NCBI RefSeq assembly: GCF_027451485.1
Contig: NZ_DAIDJE010000170.1
Coordinates: 1-57,590, forward strand
Length of the DNA: 57,590 nucleotides
Source of the DNA: Bradyrhizobium sp.
GTDB lineage: Bacteria; Pseudomonadota; Alphaproteobacteria; Rhizobiales; Xanthobacteraceae
Direction of reading: 5' to 3'
Part shown: piece after piece, positions 32,195-41,654 of the stretch
How the letters are laid out: every line of letters begins with the position of its first letter
Numbering within the stretch: the stretch's first letter is position 1
Translations under genes and position numbers: made by a program
Notes under the pieces: model-generated
What the model saw: the letters and a program-made list of their open reading frames with translations, nothing else
What the model was told of the DNA's origin: nothing
The model's database searches: none

Positions 32195-32303
32195 GCCCAC
32201 CCCTAATGGTCGCCCCCTCAAGAACTTTTGCTCAAAGATGCATTCGCGCCTTTTTTCCGCGGGTGACAAGTTCAAAATACACCGATCATCACGGATCACA
32301 CTC

Positions 32304-33893
32304 ATGACGAAACCCAAAGTGCTCATTTCCGACGCGCTCTCGCCGGCCGCCGTTCAGATCTTCAGGGACCGCGGTATCGAGGTCGATTTCCAGCCCAGCC
32401 TCGGCAAGGACAAGGAAAAGCTCGCCGCGATCATCGGCGATTATGACGGCCTTGCCATTCGCTCGGCCACCAAGGCAACCGCAAAGATCATCGAGAAAGC
32501 GTCCAGGTTGAAGGTGATCGGGCGCGCCGGCATCGGCGTCGACAACGTCGAGATACCTGCCGCGACCGCCAAGGGCATCATCGTGATGAATACGCCGTTC
32601 GGCAATTCGATCACGACCGCCGAGCACGCGATCACGCTGATGCTGGCGCTCGCGCGCGAAATTCCGCAGGCCGATGCCTCAACCCAGGCCGGCAAGTGGG
32701 AGAAGAACCGTTTCATGGGCGTCGAGATTACCGGCAAGACGCTGGGCGTGATCGGCTGCGGCAACATCGGCGCGATCGTGGCCGACCGCGCGCAGGGCCT
32801 TCGCATGAAGGTGATTGCCTTCGATCCGTTCCTGTCGCCCGAGCGCGCCAGGGATATCGGCGTCGAGAAGGTCGAACTCGAGGAGTTGCTGAGGCGCGCC
32901 GATTTCATCACCCTGCATACGCCCTTGACCGACAAGACGCGCAACATCATCGATGCCGCGGCGCTGGCGAAGACGAAGAAGGGCGTGCGCATCATCAATT
33001 GCGCGCGCGGCGGTCTCGTCGACGAGCAGGCGCTGGTGGATGCGCTGAACTCCAAGCAGGTTGCTGGTGCGGCATTCGACGTCTTCGTCGAGGAGCCGGC
33101 GACGTCAAACGTGCTGTTCGGCCATCCCAACGTGATCTGCACCCCGCATCTCGGCGCCGCAACGACCGAAGCGCAGGAGAATGTCGCGCTGCAGGTTGCC
33201 GAGCAGATGTCCGACTATCTGTTGCACGGCGCCATATCCAACGCGATCAATTTCCCGTCGATCACGGCGGAAGAAGCCCCCAGGCTCAGGCCGTTCATCG
33301 AGCTTGCCGAAAAGCTCGGCTCGTTCGCCGGCCAGCTCACCGAGACCGGCATCACCAAGGTACAGATCACCTATGAGGGACACGTCGCCGAGATGAAGAT
33401 CAAGGCGCTGACTTCGGCGGTGCTCGCCGGCCTGCTGCGGCCGATGCTCGGCACCGTCAACGTGGTCTCGGCGCCCGTCATCGCCAAGGAGCGCGGCATG
33501 GCGGTCGACGAAATCGTCCGCAGCGCGCAGAGCGATTACGAAAGCCTGATCACGATCACGGTGATCACCGAGCGGCAGGAGCGCTCGGTGTCGGGCACCG
33601 TCTATGCCGACGGCAAGCCGCGCCTGGTCGATATCAAGGGCATCCGCGTCGATGCGGAATTCGGCAAGTCGATGATTTACATCACCAACGAGGACAAGCC
33701 GGGTTTCATCGGCCATTTTGCCGGCCTGCTCGGCGACGCCAGCCTCAACATCGCAACCTTCCATCTCGGCCGCACCCGGCCGGGCGGGGATGCGATCGCA
33801 CTGGTGGAGGTCGATGGCGCCATTCCGGACGACGTGCTGGCGAAGGTGCAGGCCCTGCCGCAGGTGAAGCAGGCCAAGGCGCTGACGTTTTAG
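32304..33893 (+). CDS. serA: D-3-phosphoglycerate dehydrogenase
   Basis: 529 aa, the long SerA form: the catalytic and Rossmann domains, then an intervening (ASB) domain, then a C-terminal ACT domain (SMIYITNEDKPGFIGHFAGLLGDASLNIATFHLGR) that binds serine for feedback control. Seen: GRAGIGVDNVEI, GVIGCGNIGAIVADRAQGL (NAD-binding), INCARGGLVDEQALVDAL with the catalytic Arg, DVFVEEP with Glu, and CTPHLGAATTEAQ with the catalytic His. Reaction: 3-phosphoglycerate to 3-phosphohydroxypyruvate with NAD+. The start at 32304 is placed at MTKPKVLISD; the same frame stays open back to 31230 through serC only because of GC bias. Confidence 0.96.
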   Translation: MTKPKVLISDALSPAAVQIFRDRGIEVDFQPSLGKDKEKLAAIIGDYDGLAIRSATKATAKIIEKASRLKVIGRAGIGVDNVEIPAATAKGIIVMNTPFGNSITTAEHAITLMLALAREIPQADASTQAGKWEKNRFMGVEITGKTLGVIGCGNIGAIVADRAQGLRMKVIAFDPFLSPERARDIGVEKVELEELLRRADFITLHTPLTDKTRNIIDAAALAKTKKGVRIINCARGGLVDEQALVDALNSKQVAGAAFDVFVEEPATSNVLFGHPNVICTPHLGAATTEAQENVALQVAEQMSDYLLHGAISNAINFPSITAEEAPRLRPFIELAEKLGSFAGQLTETGITKVQITYEGHVAEMKIKALTSAVLAGLLRPMLGTVNVVSAPVIAKERGMAVDEIVRSAQSDYESLITITVITERQERSVSGTVYADGKPRLVDIKGIRVDAEFGKSMIYITNEDKPGFIGHFAGLLGDASLNIATFHLGRTRPGGDAIALVEVDGAIPDDVLAKVQALPQVKQAKALTF

Positions 33894-33999
33894 GAGGGTT
33901 GGCCAGTTGTTCGTCGGCGCGCCAACGCGCGCCCGATGACAGGTTCCACGAACTGATCCAAATTGGAGACAGAGCCATCCTGGGTTCGGACGGCGGTGG

Positions 34000-34938
34000 C
34001 TAGCCTGGTCGTGCCGATGCTTTTCTCGACGCCGCGAAAACGCCGGTCAGTACCAGCGCAAAGCCGATGAAATGGAAGGGCCGCGGCGTCTCGCCGAGAA
34101 AGGCGATCGCCATGACCGATCCGAAAACCGGGACGACGTGGAAGAACGGCGCGGCGCGGTTGGCGCCGATCAGGTGCACGCCTCTGTTGTAGCAGAGATA
34201 GGCGATGGTCGAGGGAAAGAAAGCGACATACATCACGGACAGGAGGTTGCTTGCGTTCAGTTCCATGACCGGGCGCCACAGCAACTCGGCGATCAGCGCC
34301 GGGACGAGAACGGCCGAACCGCATCCGAATGTAAACGCGACGAACGACAGATCATGGATCGGCGGCCGTCGCGACGACATCACGGTATAAAGTCCGAAGA
34401 TCACGAGGGCTGCGGTAAAGATGAGGTCGCCCTCGTTGAAATCGATCGCGGCGATCGCCGTCAGGTCGCCGTGCAGCAGGATCACCAGCACGCCGGTCAG
34501 CGATACCAATACGCCGATTGCCTGCGCTGGCGTCAGCCGAACCCCGAGCAGGACCAGTGACCAGGCCGCCACGAAGAGAGGCCCCGCCGATTGCAGAAGC
34601 AGGGTATTGAGCGCGGTGGTGTGCTCCAGCGACCAGTATTGCAGGCTGGTGAAGGCGGAAACGCCGGTGAGCGAGATGAAGATCATCGTGCCGAGATTGG
34701 CGCGGATCGCGGTCCAGTCCCGCTTCAGATGCTTCCATGCGATGGGCAGGATGATCAGGAAGGCGAGCCACCAGCGCAGGAACGCCAGCGTCACTGGCGG
34801 GATGTGACCTGCGGCGAGCCGGCCGACAATGGCATTGCCGGCCCAGCACAAAGCCGTGATCGACAGGAGAACGTAAGGCTGGTTGGCAAGCCAGCCGCGT
34901 GCGGGTATTGCGTCGGTAATCCGGTCGGAAGCGGACAT
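34000..34938 (-). CDS. EamA/DMT family transporter
   Basis: 312-aa inner-membrane protein with about ten hydrophobic segments in two EamA repeats: the first from about residue 25 (VLLSITALCWAGNAIVGRLAAGHIPPVTLAFLRWWLAF) and the second from about 165 (FTAALVIFGLYTVMSSRRPPI...), ending FHFIGFALVLTGVFAASRK. This is the RhaT/YdcZ/RarD-like drug/metabolite transporter superfamily, generally effluxing amino acids or small metabolites. The substrate is unknown. The ATG is at 34938. It converges on serA, with about 106 bases between the stops. Confidence 0.88.
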   Translation of the reverse strand: MSASDRITDAIPARGWLANQPYVLLSITALCWAGNAIVGRLAAGHIPPVTLAFLRWWLAFLIILPIAWKHLKRDWTAIRANLGTMIFISLTGVSAFTSLQYWSLEHTTALNTLLLQSAGPLFVAAWSLVLLGVRLTPAQAIGVLVSLTGVLVILLHGDLTAIAAIDFNEGDLIFTAALVIFGLYTVMSSRRPPIHDLSFVAFTFGCGSAVLVPALIAELLWRPVMELNASNLLSVMYVAFFPSTIAYLCYNRGVHLIGANRAAPFFHVVPVFGSVMAIAFLGETPRPFHFIGFALVLTGVFAASRKASARPG

Positions 34939-35364
34939 GCAGTTTGGGCCTCGGCAGGCGGGTCGCGGTGCCGCGGCCCGGCCGGAACCGAAGCGTCCGG
35001 CCGGAGGTGGAGCCCGGCTATTTCACAGACACGGATTTTGGGCGCGCTTCAATGGTGGCGGGCGCATCGCCTCCATGCGCGCCCGGTCAAAGGAAAACAC
35101 GGGGCTGGAGGCGCATTCGCGGCGCTCGTCTGGCGGAATGGTGGCCGCCAGCGGGCGGGGTCGGATTTTTGGGGGATATCAAGGGGTTGATGGGCCCTCC
35201 AGCCGGCTCCGGAGTGCCTTCTTGCTTGCGTCGGTAGCCCGCATCCTTTATCCGGTGGTGTGCCTCGCATGCGGCCGGCTCCGGAACGCTCCGCAGGAGC
35301 CAAGACCGGTTTTTCGAACAGATCACGCCTGAACTTTAGAGAGTTGCAGAGGGAATAGCTGCGG
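34939..35364. other. Long intergenic leader region before purA
   Basis: 426 bases between the divergent DMT transporter and purA starts. It holds a perfect 9-bp inverted repeat CCGGCCGGA / TCCGGCCGG (34978-34986, 34996-35004) and a second hairpin GGCTCC...GGAGCC (35277-35282, 35296-35301), with ACCGGTTTTT 3 bases later. No gene is supported. It may hold the promoter and a 5' structure for purA; attenuation of purA by such a structure is not established. Confidence 0.4.
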
Positions 35365-36660
35365 ATGGGGAATGTCGTCGTCGTCGGCGCCCAATGGGGC
35401 GACGAAGGGAAGGGCAAGATCGTCGACTGGCTGTCGGAGCAGGCCGATATTGTCGTGCGTTTTCAGGGCGGCCACAATGCCGGCCACACGCTTGTCATCA
35501 ATGGTGAGACCTACAAGCTGGCGCTTCTGCCCTCCGGAGTGCTCCGGCCCTCCAAGCTTTCGGTGGTCGGCAACGGCGTGGTATTCGATCCGCAGGCGTT
35601 TCTTGACGAGGTGACCAAGCTGAAGGGGCAGGGCGTTTCCGTCGGCCCGGAAAACCTGCGTGTGGCTGAAAACGTCACGCTGATCCTGCCGCTGCACCGC
35701 GAACTCGATGCGCTGAGGGAATCTTCCAACGCGGCCACGGCGATCGGCACCACGCGGCGCGGCATCGGCCCGGCCTATGAGGATAAGGTCGGGCGGCGCG
35801 CGATTCGCCTGATGGACCTTGCCGATCTCGACACCTTGCCGCACAAGATCGACCGCCTGCTGGCGCATCACAACGCGCTGCGACGCGGACTCAATCTCGA
35901 GGAGATCGACGGCAAGCAGATCCTGCGCGAGCTGGCGACGCTCGCGCCGCAGCTGTTGCCTTATGCCGAAACCGTGTGGCGGCTGCTCGATATCAAGCGG
36001 CGTGAGGGCAAGCGCATGCTGTTTGAGGGCGCGCAGGGCGCGCTGCTCGACGTCGATCACGGCACCTATCCTTACGTTACCTCTTCGAATACTGTCGCCG
36101 CGCAGGCTGCGACTGGCGCAGGCCTTGGTCCCGGCGCGGTCGGCTACGTGCTTGGAATCTGCAAGGCCTATACGACGCGGGTCGGTCAGGGTCCTTTCCC
36201 AACCGAGCTGAACAACGAGATTGGCGAGGAGATCGGTCGCCGCGGCAGGGAGTTCGGCGTCAACACGGGACGCAAGCGCCGCTGCGGCTGGTTCGACGCC
36301 GTGCTGGTGCGCCAGACGGTGCGGACCTGCGGCATTCATGGTCTGGCGCTGACCAAGCTTGATATCCTCGACGGCTTTGAAACTATCGAGGTTTGTACGG
36401 GCTATCTGCTGGACGGCAAGGAGATCGACCATTTACCGGCTGGTGAGGGTGCCCAGGCTCGGGTTAAGCCGGTGTATGAGACGATCGAGGGCTGGAAGCA
36501 ACCAACTGCGAACGCGCGCTCCTGGGCAGACTTGCCGGCGCAGGCGATCAAATATGTCCGCCGCGTTGAGGAACTGGTGGGTTGTCCGATAGCCCTGCTT
36601 TCCACAAGTCCCGAACGCGAGGATACTATCCTGGTACAGAATCCGTTCGAGGCTTTATGA
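35365..36660 (+). CDS. purA: Adenylosuccinate synthetase
   Basis: 431 aa, the usual length. It forms adenylosuccinate from IMP, aspartate and GTP, the first committed step to AMP. Seen: the N-terminal [18 protein letters not shown] (GTP/IMP loop), [10 protein letters not shown], the [20 protein letters not shown] region, [35 protein letters not shown], and [13 protein letters not shown] near residue 300. The ATG follows GAGGGAATAGCTGCGG. The next gene on the same strand starts 35 bases later and may share its transcript. Confidence 0.97.
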   Translation: MGNVVVVGAQWGDEGKGKIVDWLSEQADIVVRFQGGHNAGHTLVINGETYKLALLPSGVLRPSKLSVVGNGVVFDPQAFLDEVTKLKGQGVSVGPENLRVAENVTLILPLHRELDALRESSNAATAIGTTRRGIGPAYEDKVGRRAIRLMDLADLDTLPHKIDRLLAHHNALRRGLNLEEIDGKQILRELATLAPQLLPYAETVWRLLDIKRREGKRMLFEGAQGALLDVDHGTYPYVTSSNTVAAQAATGAGLGPGAVGYVLGICKAYTTRVGQGPFPTELNNEIGEEIGRRGREFGVNTGRKRRCGWFDAVLVRQTVRTCGIHGLALTKLDILDGFETIEVCTGYLLDGKEIDHLPAGEGAQARVKPVYETIEGWKQPTANARSWADLPAQAIKYVRRVEELVGCPIALLSTSPEREDTILVQNPFEAL

Positions 36661-36695
36661 GATGTTACCGCAGGGCCTGGATTGTTGAGTAGGAA

Positions 36696-38276
36696 ATGGC
36701 TGATTACTACCCGCTGATCGCCCGCGCCATCGCCGGACTGGACCCCAACGCTCCCGGCGAAAGCCGTCGTGCGCTTTATGAGCGGGCGCGCACGGCATTG
36801 ATCGCGCAGCTTCGCGGCGTCGAGCCGCCACTGAGCGAGTCCGAAATCACGCGCGAACGTTTGTCGCTGGAAGAAGCGGTGCGGAAGGTGGAATCGGAAG
36901 CGGCCCAACGCGCGCGCGACGCCTCGCGCCCGGCCGATCCGACGCGCAACAACAATTCGCGCCCTTCCAACGTCTTGCGTGCCAATGCCCGCACTGGCGC
37001 CCGGGCATCGGAGAGCGCGGCCGGCGCACAGCCGCAGCAGGCGCCGCGCTCACGGCAGCCCGGACCGCCGCCCCTGCCGCGCAACGATCGGCCACCGCTT
37101 GGCCCGGAAGATCGCCAGGAGGCGCGTGGCGCCCGGCAGGAGCGTCAGCCGCCGATTCCGATGCAGGATGCGGACATGTCGCCGGGGCGCGAGCGGGGGG
37201 CCGCGGCCCGTCGCGGAGCGGAGAACAACAACGGCTCCGAGGCGCCCGGCATCCGCGGATTTCGCGACATCACGGCCGATGCCGACGATCTTGGCCGCGC
37301 CGCCGCGCAAGCGAGCCGCGCCGCGCGCAAGACCTACGCCAACGTCCCTTCGCCGTCACCCGAGTTCGACCGTCTCGAACCGAGCATGGAAGAACACGGC
37401 TTCGATGGCGAGGCGCCCTATTCCTATGATGAATCGGTCGCGGAAACGGAGCGCTACGCTGCGCCGCCGCGTCCGCGCGCGGCGCCCGAACACGGCCGCG
37501 AGCTGAAGCGGGGCACGGTTTTTCCGTTCAAGAGTGCGATCGCCGTCGGCATCGTTCTGATCCTCGTCGGCGCCGCGATCCTGTGGGGCAAGTCCGTCGT
37601 GAGCACCGTGAGTGGATTGTTCAAGTCCTCTCCGACCGCCGTGGTCGAAGCCCCGAAGGATTCCGCTGCGCCCGGCATGAAGCCGAAGATTCCCGATCGC
37701 GTCGGGCAACCATCTTCAAGCGATCAAGTGGCCCCGGTGGCACAGCGGGTCGTTCTTTATGACGAGGACCCGTCCGATCCCAAGGGCAAGCAGTATGTCG
37801 GCTCCGTGATCTGGCGGACCGAGCCGATCAAGGCGTCGGGTAACCAGAAGGCCGATATTGCAGTGCGCGCCGACATCGAGATCCCCGATCGCAAGTTCAA
37901 GATGACGATGTCGTTCCGCCGCAACACCGATCCGTCGCTGCCGGCGAGTCATACCGCCGAACTGACTTTCGTCCTGCCGCCGGATTTTTCGGGCGGCGGC
38001 GTCAGCAACGTGCCGGGCATCCTGATGAAGTCCAACGAGCAGGCCCGCGGAACCCCGCTCGCCGGCCTTGCGGTGAAGGTCACCGACGGCTTCTTCCTGG
38101 TTGGCCTGTCGAACGTCGACGCCGACCGCTCGCGCAATCTGCAACTGTTGAAGGAGCGTTCCTGGTTCGACGTGCCGCTGGTTTACGCCAATCAGCGCCG
38201 CGCCATCATCGCCATCGAGAAGGGTGCTCCCGGCGAGCGCGCTTTCAACGATGCCTTCGCCGCCTGGGGCGAATAG
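36696..38276 (+). CDS. Conserved membrane protein with disordered N-terminal half
   Basis: 526 aa. A short N-terminal helical region (MADYYPLIARAIAGLDPNAPGESRRALYERARTALIAQL) is followed by about 230 residues rich in Arg, Pro and Gln. One transmembrane helix sits near residue 280 (AIAVGIVLILVGAAILWG). After it is a folded, probably periplasmic C-terminal domain of about 210 residues beginning RVVLYDEDPSDPKGKQYVGSVIWRT and ending LKERSWFDVPLVYANQRRAIIAIEKG. I recognise the type as conserved in Bradyrhizobium but know no function. It lies 35 bases after purA, so it may be expressed with purA. Confidence 0.8.
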   Translation: MADYYPLIARAIAGLDPNAPGESRRALYERARTALIAQLRGVEPPLSESEITRERLSLEEAVRKVESEAAQRARDASRPADPTRNNNSRPSNVLRANARTGARASESAAGAQPQQAPRSRQPGPPPLPRNDRPPLGPEDRQEARGARQERQPPIPMQDADMSPGRERGAAARRGAENNNGSEAPGIRGFRDITADADDLGRAAAQASRAARKTYANVPSPSPEFDRLEPSMEEHGFDGEAPYSYDESVAETERYAAPPRPRAAPEHGRELKRGTVFPFKSAIAVGIVLILVGAAILWGKSVVSTVSGLFKSSPTAVVEAPKDSAAPGMKPKIPDRVGQPSSSDQVAPVAQRVVLYDEDPSDPKGKQYVGSVIWRTEPIKASGNQKADIAVRADIEIPDRKFKMTMSFRRNTDPSLPASHTAELTFVLPPDFSGGGVSNVPGILMKSNEQARGTPLAGLAVKVTDGFFLVGLSNVDADRSRNLQLLKERSWFDVPLVYANQRRAIIAIEKGAPGERAFNDAFAAWGE

Positions 38277-38442
38277 CGAATTCGCGCGGCCGTATTGACA
38301 TCGCCACCGCTCGCGGCGGCGCGCGATGCGAATGTCAAATTCGAACTTCACTGGAAAGTTGAATTTGCCGGGGAGCCCGTTGACCTTAACATTCGCGACG
38401 AGCGCCGGCTCGCGAATGGATGCGAATGTTGGGATCACGGTT

Positions 38443-38859
38443 ATGAAGCGATATGTGATTTTTGCCGCGCTGGTGCCGCTGCTCGGCGGCTTTTTGCTTC
38501 TTCTGGCGACCACGGTGATGTCCGGTTACTGGAGTCATCAGCCGAGTTTATCGGAAGCCGGCAAGTTGTTGGCAGTCTTCCTGAAGACCTTGCAATATTC
38601 CTACCTGTTCGGCCTCCTGCCGGCGCTGATGCTCGGGGCGGTGGACGACATCGTGTTTCACGTCAAACAAGTTGGTCCGCTGGCGCGGCTGCTGCTCGTT
38701 GGCGCGATTGCTTTTGCGGCATCAGAATTGCTGTATGGTTCGCGGGGACAGGATAGCGGCATGCTGCAGTTCGTGCTCTACGGCCTCGTAGGCTTTGTTC
38801 CCGCTGCAGTGTCGTCCGGCGTTGTCAATTCCGTCGCCACTCGTCCCGTGGCCGCGTAA
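38443..38859 (+). CDS. DUF5413-like membrane protein
   Basis: 138-aa protein with four hydrophobic segments (YVIFAALVPLLGGFLLLLATT; YSYLFGLLPALMLGAVDDIVF; LLLVGAIAFAASELLYG; LYGLVGFVPAAVSSGVV). A small four-helix membrane protein starting MKRYVIFAALVP is typical of the DUF5413 family in Rhizobiales; the family name is from memory. The start is at the ATG that begins the first helix; in-frame ATGs at 38326 and 38416 would add a polar stretch encoded over a palindromic region. Function unknown. Confidence 0.65.
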   Translation: MKRYVIFAALVPLLGGFLLLLATTVMSGYWSHQPSLSEAGKLLAVFLKTLQYSYLFGLLPALMLGAVDDIVFHVKQVGPLARLLLVGAIAFAASELLYGSRGQDSGMLQFVLYGLVGFVPAAVSSGVVNSVATRPVAA

Positions 38860-38923
38860 AACGTGACGCAGCAGTCTACATGACGGCACTTGCGCCGGTG
38901 GCGGGCACACCCATCTGAGCGGA

Positions 38924-39457
38924 ATGGCAAACGAAGAAATCATCTCTCCCGGCGATACGCGTTTCGCGGGTTCCTCGCGCGGGCCGTTCCGCGCGCGTCC
39001 GCAGGGTCCGGTGATCGATCAGCAGGGACGGGAAATTCCGGAAAGTTCGCTGGGCGGCTTTCGGCAATTTCAATTCGATTTCGGTCAGTCGAGCGCCAAT
39101 CCGTTCGCCGATCTCACGCGCGATCAGCGGCTGGCGCGGTTCGAAATGCTGGCAAAGCTGCTCGACGTCGCGTTCATCTTGCCCGGCACCAGCATTCGTT
39201 ACGGGGTCGATGGCATCATCAGATTGATCCCGGTCGTCGGCGACCTTCTGGCGACCGCCTTCTCGCTCTGGCTGGTGCGCGAAGCACGCGCCTTGGGCGC
39301 GCCGTGGCACGTCACCGCGCGAATGCTCGGCAACGTCGCCGTCGATGGTGTCGTCGGCATGGTCCCGGTTGCGGGTGATGCATTTGACGTGCTGTTTCGC
39401 GCCAACATGCGCAACGTCCGCCTGCTCAGGCGCTGGCTCGACAAGCAGCCGCGCTGA
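38924..39457 (+). CDS. DUF4112 domain-containing protein
   Basis: 177 aa. A disordered first half (SRGPFRARPQGPVIDQQGREIPE) precedes the DUF4112 core: LAKLLDVAFILPGTSIRYGVDGIIRLIPVVGDLLATAFSLWLVREAR, then GNVAVDGVVGMVPVAGDAFDVLFRANMRNVRLL, containing the paired P-x-x-GD glycines of a short membrane-associated module. Function unknown; likely a peripheral or bitopic membrane protein. It is the third gene of a same-strand series after purA and ends just before a convergent gene. Confidence 0.85.
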   Translation: MANEEIISPGDTRFAGSSRGPFRARPQGPVIDQQGREIPESSLGGFRQFQFDFGQSSANPFADLTRDQRLARFEMLAKLLDVAFILPGTSIRYGVDGIIRLIPVVGDLLATAFSLWLVREARALGAPWHVTARMLGNVAVDGVVGMVPVAGDAFDVLFRANMRNVRLLRRWLDKQPR

Positions 39458-39520
39458 TCACGGCTGGCATGGTCGATTGCGGCTGCGGATGGTCCGCAGC
39501 GATAACGCAACGCGGAATAG

Positions 39521-39814
39521 TCAGGCGGCCCTGTCGTCTGCCTTGGCGGCGGCAGCATCCGTCTGGGCTGCGCGCGGGCGGCGCGGCAGCGGGAAATCCT
39601 TGCTTTCATAAAGCGTGCGAATGCCCATCTGATCGAAGCGGGCCTCGTCGACCTGAAGATAAGCGCCGTTCAGGGAATCCGCCGGCAATTCCTCGATCGC
39701 AAAACGAACCGCCTCAGCCGCAGTGCCAAATCGCCGGTAGGCGAAGCCCGCCCGCTTCTTCTTGCGGATGGCGGCAGGAAATAGTTCGGCAGCAGTGTTG
39801 AAGCTGAAAGCCAT
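39521..39814 (-). CDS. Small conserved hypothetical protein (97 aa)
   Basis: MAFSFNTAAELFPAAIRKKKRAGFAYRRFGTAAEAVRFAIEELPADSLNGAYLQVDEARFDQMGIRTLY is followed by a proline/alanine-rich tail. The pattern of a single beta-hairpin plus helix and an IRxLYES end reminds me of small regulators found only in this lineage. No motif identifies a role. It is monocistronic. Confidence 0.65.
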   Translation of the reverse strand: MAFSFNTAAELFPAAIRKKKRAGFAYRRFGTAAEAVRFAIEELPADSLNGAYLQVDEARFDQMGIRTLYESKDFPLPRRPRAAQTDAAAAKADDRAA

Positions 39815-40039
39815 GATCGGGGACCTCTGTTCTTTTTAGTGAGAACGCGATCAACATCGCGAACGGATCGCACGGGCGCAAAAATCAGGCGGCGCCGGTA
39901 CACGTCACTTTCCTTGTGGACAGCCCCTAATATAGGCGTCTCCGCAGGAATTGCGAATCCTGTCGGAGTGGATGATGAATCCGCCACCCATCCCGCAACC
40001 ATTTGAAAAACTGTTTATTTTCAGCGATTTATAGGGGAA

Positions 40040-40204
40040 CTATAGCTTGCCGACCAGAAGCAGGACCAGCAATACAACCAAAACCACCGCGCCGAGTCCC
40101 ATTCCGGAGTGGCCGTAGCCGTAACCATACCCGCCGATCCGGCCGCTCCAGCCGCCGATCAGATAAATGATCACGATAATGATGAGGATCGTTCCGAGCG
40201 ACAT
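40040..40204 (-). CDS. DUF3309 family small membrane protein
   Basis: 54-aa protein MSLGTILIIIVIIYLIGGWSG...YGYGYGHSGMGLGAVVLVVLLVLLLVGKL: an N-terminal hydrophobic helix, a Gly/Tyr-rich turn and a second C-terminal hydrophobic helix, matching the DUF3309 family of short membrane proteins. Function unknown. An upstream in-frame start at 40294 would add 30 polar residues and is not supported. It is 225 bases from the next minus-strand gene upstream and precedes the convergent region before msrB's stop at 40317. Confidence 0.8.
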   Translation of the reverse strand: MSLGTILIIIVIIYLIGGWSGRIGGYGYGYGHSGMGLGAVVLVVLLVLLLVGKL

Positions 40205-40316
40205 GGCGCTTGCCCCGACACGGCCTGGCGGACGGAATCCGCCAAGCCTCGAGACAACGGCCCATCGGTCGGTCGGTTCCGCTGTCGGAACCAAATTGTT
40301 GGCAGTCGGAAGTCAA

Positions 40317-40727
40317 CTATTTCGGCTGAAGCTTTAGCGCCGCCGAATTGATGCAGTAGCGCAGTCCGGTCGGGGTCGGGCCGTCCTCGAAGACGTGGCC
40401 GAGATGGCCGTTGCAGCGCGAACACAGCACCTCCGTCCGGATCATGCCGTGGCTGATGTCGCGTTCCTCATTGATATGATTTCCGGCCGAGGGCTGGGTG
40501 AAACTCGGCCACCCGCAGCCGGAGTCGAACTTGGCATCGGATTCAAACAGCGTCTGGCCGCAGCCGGCGCAAACATAGGTGCCCGGCCGCTTCTCATGCT
40601 CATACTCGCCGGAGAAGGGCCGCTCGGTGGCCTTTTCGCGCAGCACCGCGTACTGCATCGGCGTTAGTTCCTTCCGCCACTCGGCCTCGCTCTTTTCGAC
40701 CTTTGGCATTGTCTTGGCTTCGGACAT
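40317..40727 (-). CDS. msrB: Peptide methionine-R-sulfoxide reductase
   Basis: 136 aa. Reduces the R epimer of methionine sulfoxide in proteins. Seen: the Zn-binding cysteine pairs CAGC and CSRC, the [10 protein letters not shown] motif, [10 protein letters not shown] and the catalytic Cys in [11 protein letters not shown]. There is no signal peptide, so a cytosolic enzyme. An excellent AGGAGG lies 4 bases before the ATG. It is co-oriented with msrA 26 bases upstream; both probably form one transcript. Confidence 0.95.
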   Translation of the reverse strand: MSEAKTMPKVEKSEAEWRKELTPMQYAVLREKATERPFSGEYEHEKRPGTYVCAGCGQTLFESDAKFDSGCGWPSFTQPSAGNHINEERDISHGMIRTEVLCSRCNGHLGHVFEDGPTPTGLRYCINSAALKLQPK

Positions 40728-40753
40728 GAAACCTCCTGTGCAGTTACAGCCTT

Positions 40754-41473
40754 TTAGTTGGTGGCCTTGATATCGCTCACCAAAGTTGGTTTCTCGATAT
40801 AGTTGTCGGCGAAAAGCCTTTTCAGATTTTCGACCTTGGGAATGTCGTTATAGGCAATATAGGGCTGCGTCGGGTGCAACGTCAGGTAGTCCTGATGATA
40901 GGCTTCCGCAGCAAAGAATCCTTGCAGCGGACCGACCTTGGTCACGATCGGCTTCCTGTAGACGCCGGCCGTATTGAGTTGCGCGATGTAGGCATCCGCA
41001 ACCTTCTTCTGATCGTCCGAGGTGGTGAAGATCGCCGAACGATACTGCGTGCCGGTGTCCGGTCCCTGCCGGTTCAATTGCGTCGGGTCGTGCACCACCG
41101 AAAAGAAGATCTGCAAGATCTTGCCATAACTGATCTTGTTGGGATCGAACTTGATCTCGACGGATTCCGCATGCCCGGTCGTGCCGGTGGACACCATGTG
41201 GTAGTCCGCGGTTGTCTTGTTGCCGCCGGCGTAACCCGACACCGCGCTGACAACGCCTTTGGTGTGCTGGAACACACCCTGCACGCCCCAGAAGCAGCCG
41301 CCGGCCAGAACCGCGGTCTGGATGCCGCTTGCATGCTGAACGTCCATCGCCGGCGGCGGAATGACGACAGCATCTTCGGCAGCAAATGAAGGCACGGCGC
41401 TGACAGCGGAGATCGCCAGCAAACCGATCGCGGCGGCATACGCTGGAAGGCGGTTGAGAGAGCGGCGGGTCAT
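40754..41473 (-). CDS. msrA: Peptide methionine-S-sulfoxide reductase, exported form
   Basis: 239 aa. An N-terminal signal peptide ([27 protein letters not shown]) precedes the MsrA domain: [30 protein letters not shown] with the catalytic Cys in GCFW, then [47 protein letters not shown]. It reduces the S epimer of methionine sulfoxide. The signal peptide suggests a periplasmic enzyme, in contrast to the leaderless MsrB next door; a second cytosolic copy may exist elsewhere. Confidence 0.92.
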   Translation of the reverse strand: MTRRSLNRLPAYAAAIGLLAISAVSAVPSFAAEDAVVIPPPAMDVQHASGIQTAVLAGGCFWGVQGVFQHTKGVVSAVSGYAGGNKTTADYHMVSTGTTGHAESVEIKFDPNKISYGKILQIFFSVVHDPTQLNRQGPDTGTQYRSAIFTTSDDQKKVADAYIAQLNTAGVYRKPIVTKVGPLQGFFAAEAYHQDYLTLHPTQPYIAYNDIPKVENLKRLFADNYIEKPTLVSDIKATN

Positions 41474-41654
41474 GGGAGCTGGCTCCTGATTTCGATATCG
41501 TTGCAGCGGATGTTAGGGCGGCAGCGGTTGCTCGCAAATAGCCTCTGCCTTGTCTTGCTAAGATACGGGGCAAAACTCGTTCCGTTACCGGGAAAACCAC
41601 ACGAGTCCGTGAAACAGCCGGCGTTCCAGGCAAGCCGTCGGAAATGACCCGGGA

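Noticed and set aside
31230..32303. Upstream in-frame extension of serA reaching back through serC
   Set aside because: The frame is open by GC bias only; serC occupies the DNA in another frame, and serA starts naturally at MTKPKVLISD.
32155..32303. Palindrome between serC and serA as an intrinsic terminator
   Set aside because: The 7-bp stem has no T-tract and its sequence fits a dispersed palindrome; I listed it as a repeat only.
35323..36432. 369-aa minus-strand frame opposite purA
   Set aside because: Shadow of purA; no motif, and no promoter or ribosome binding site evident.
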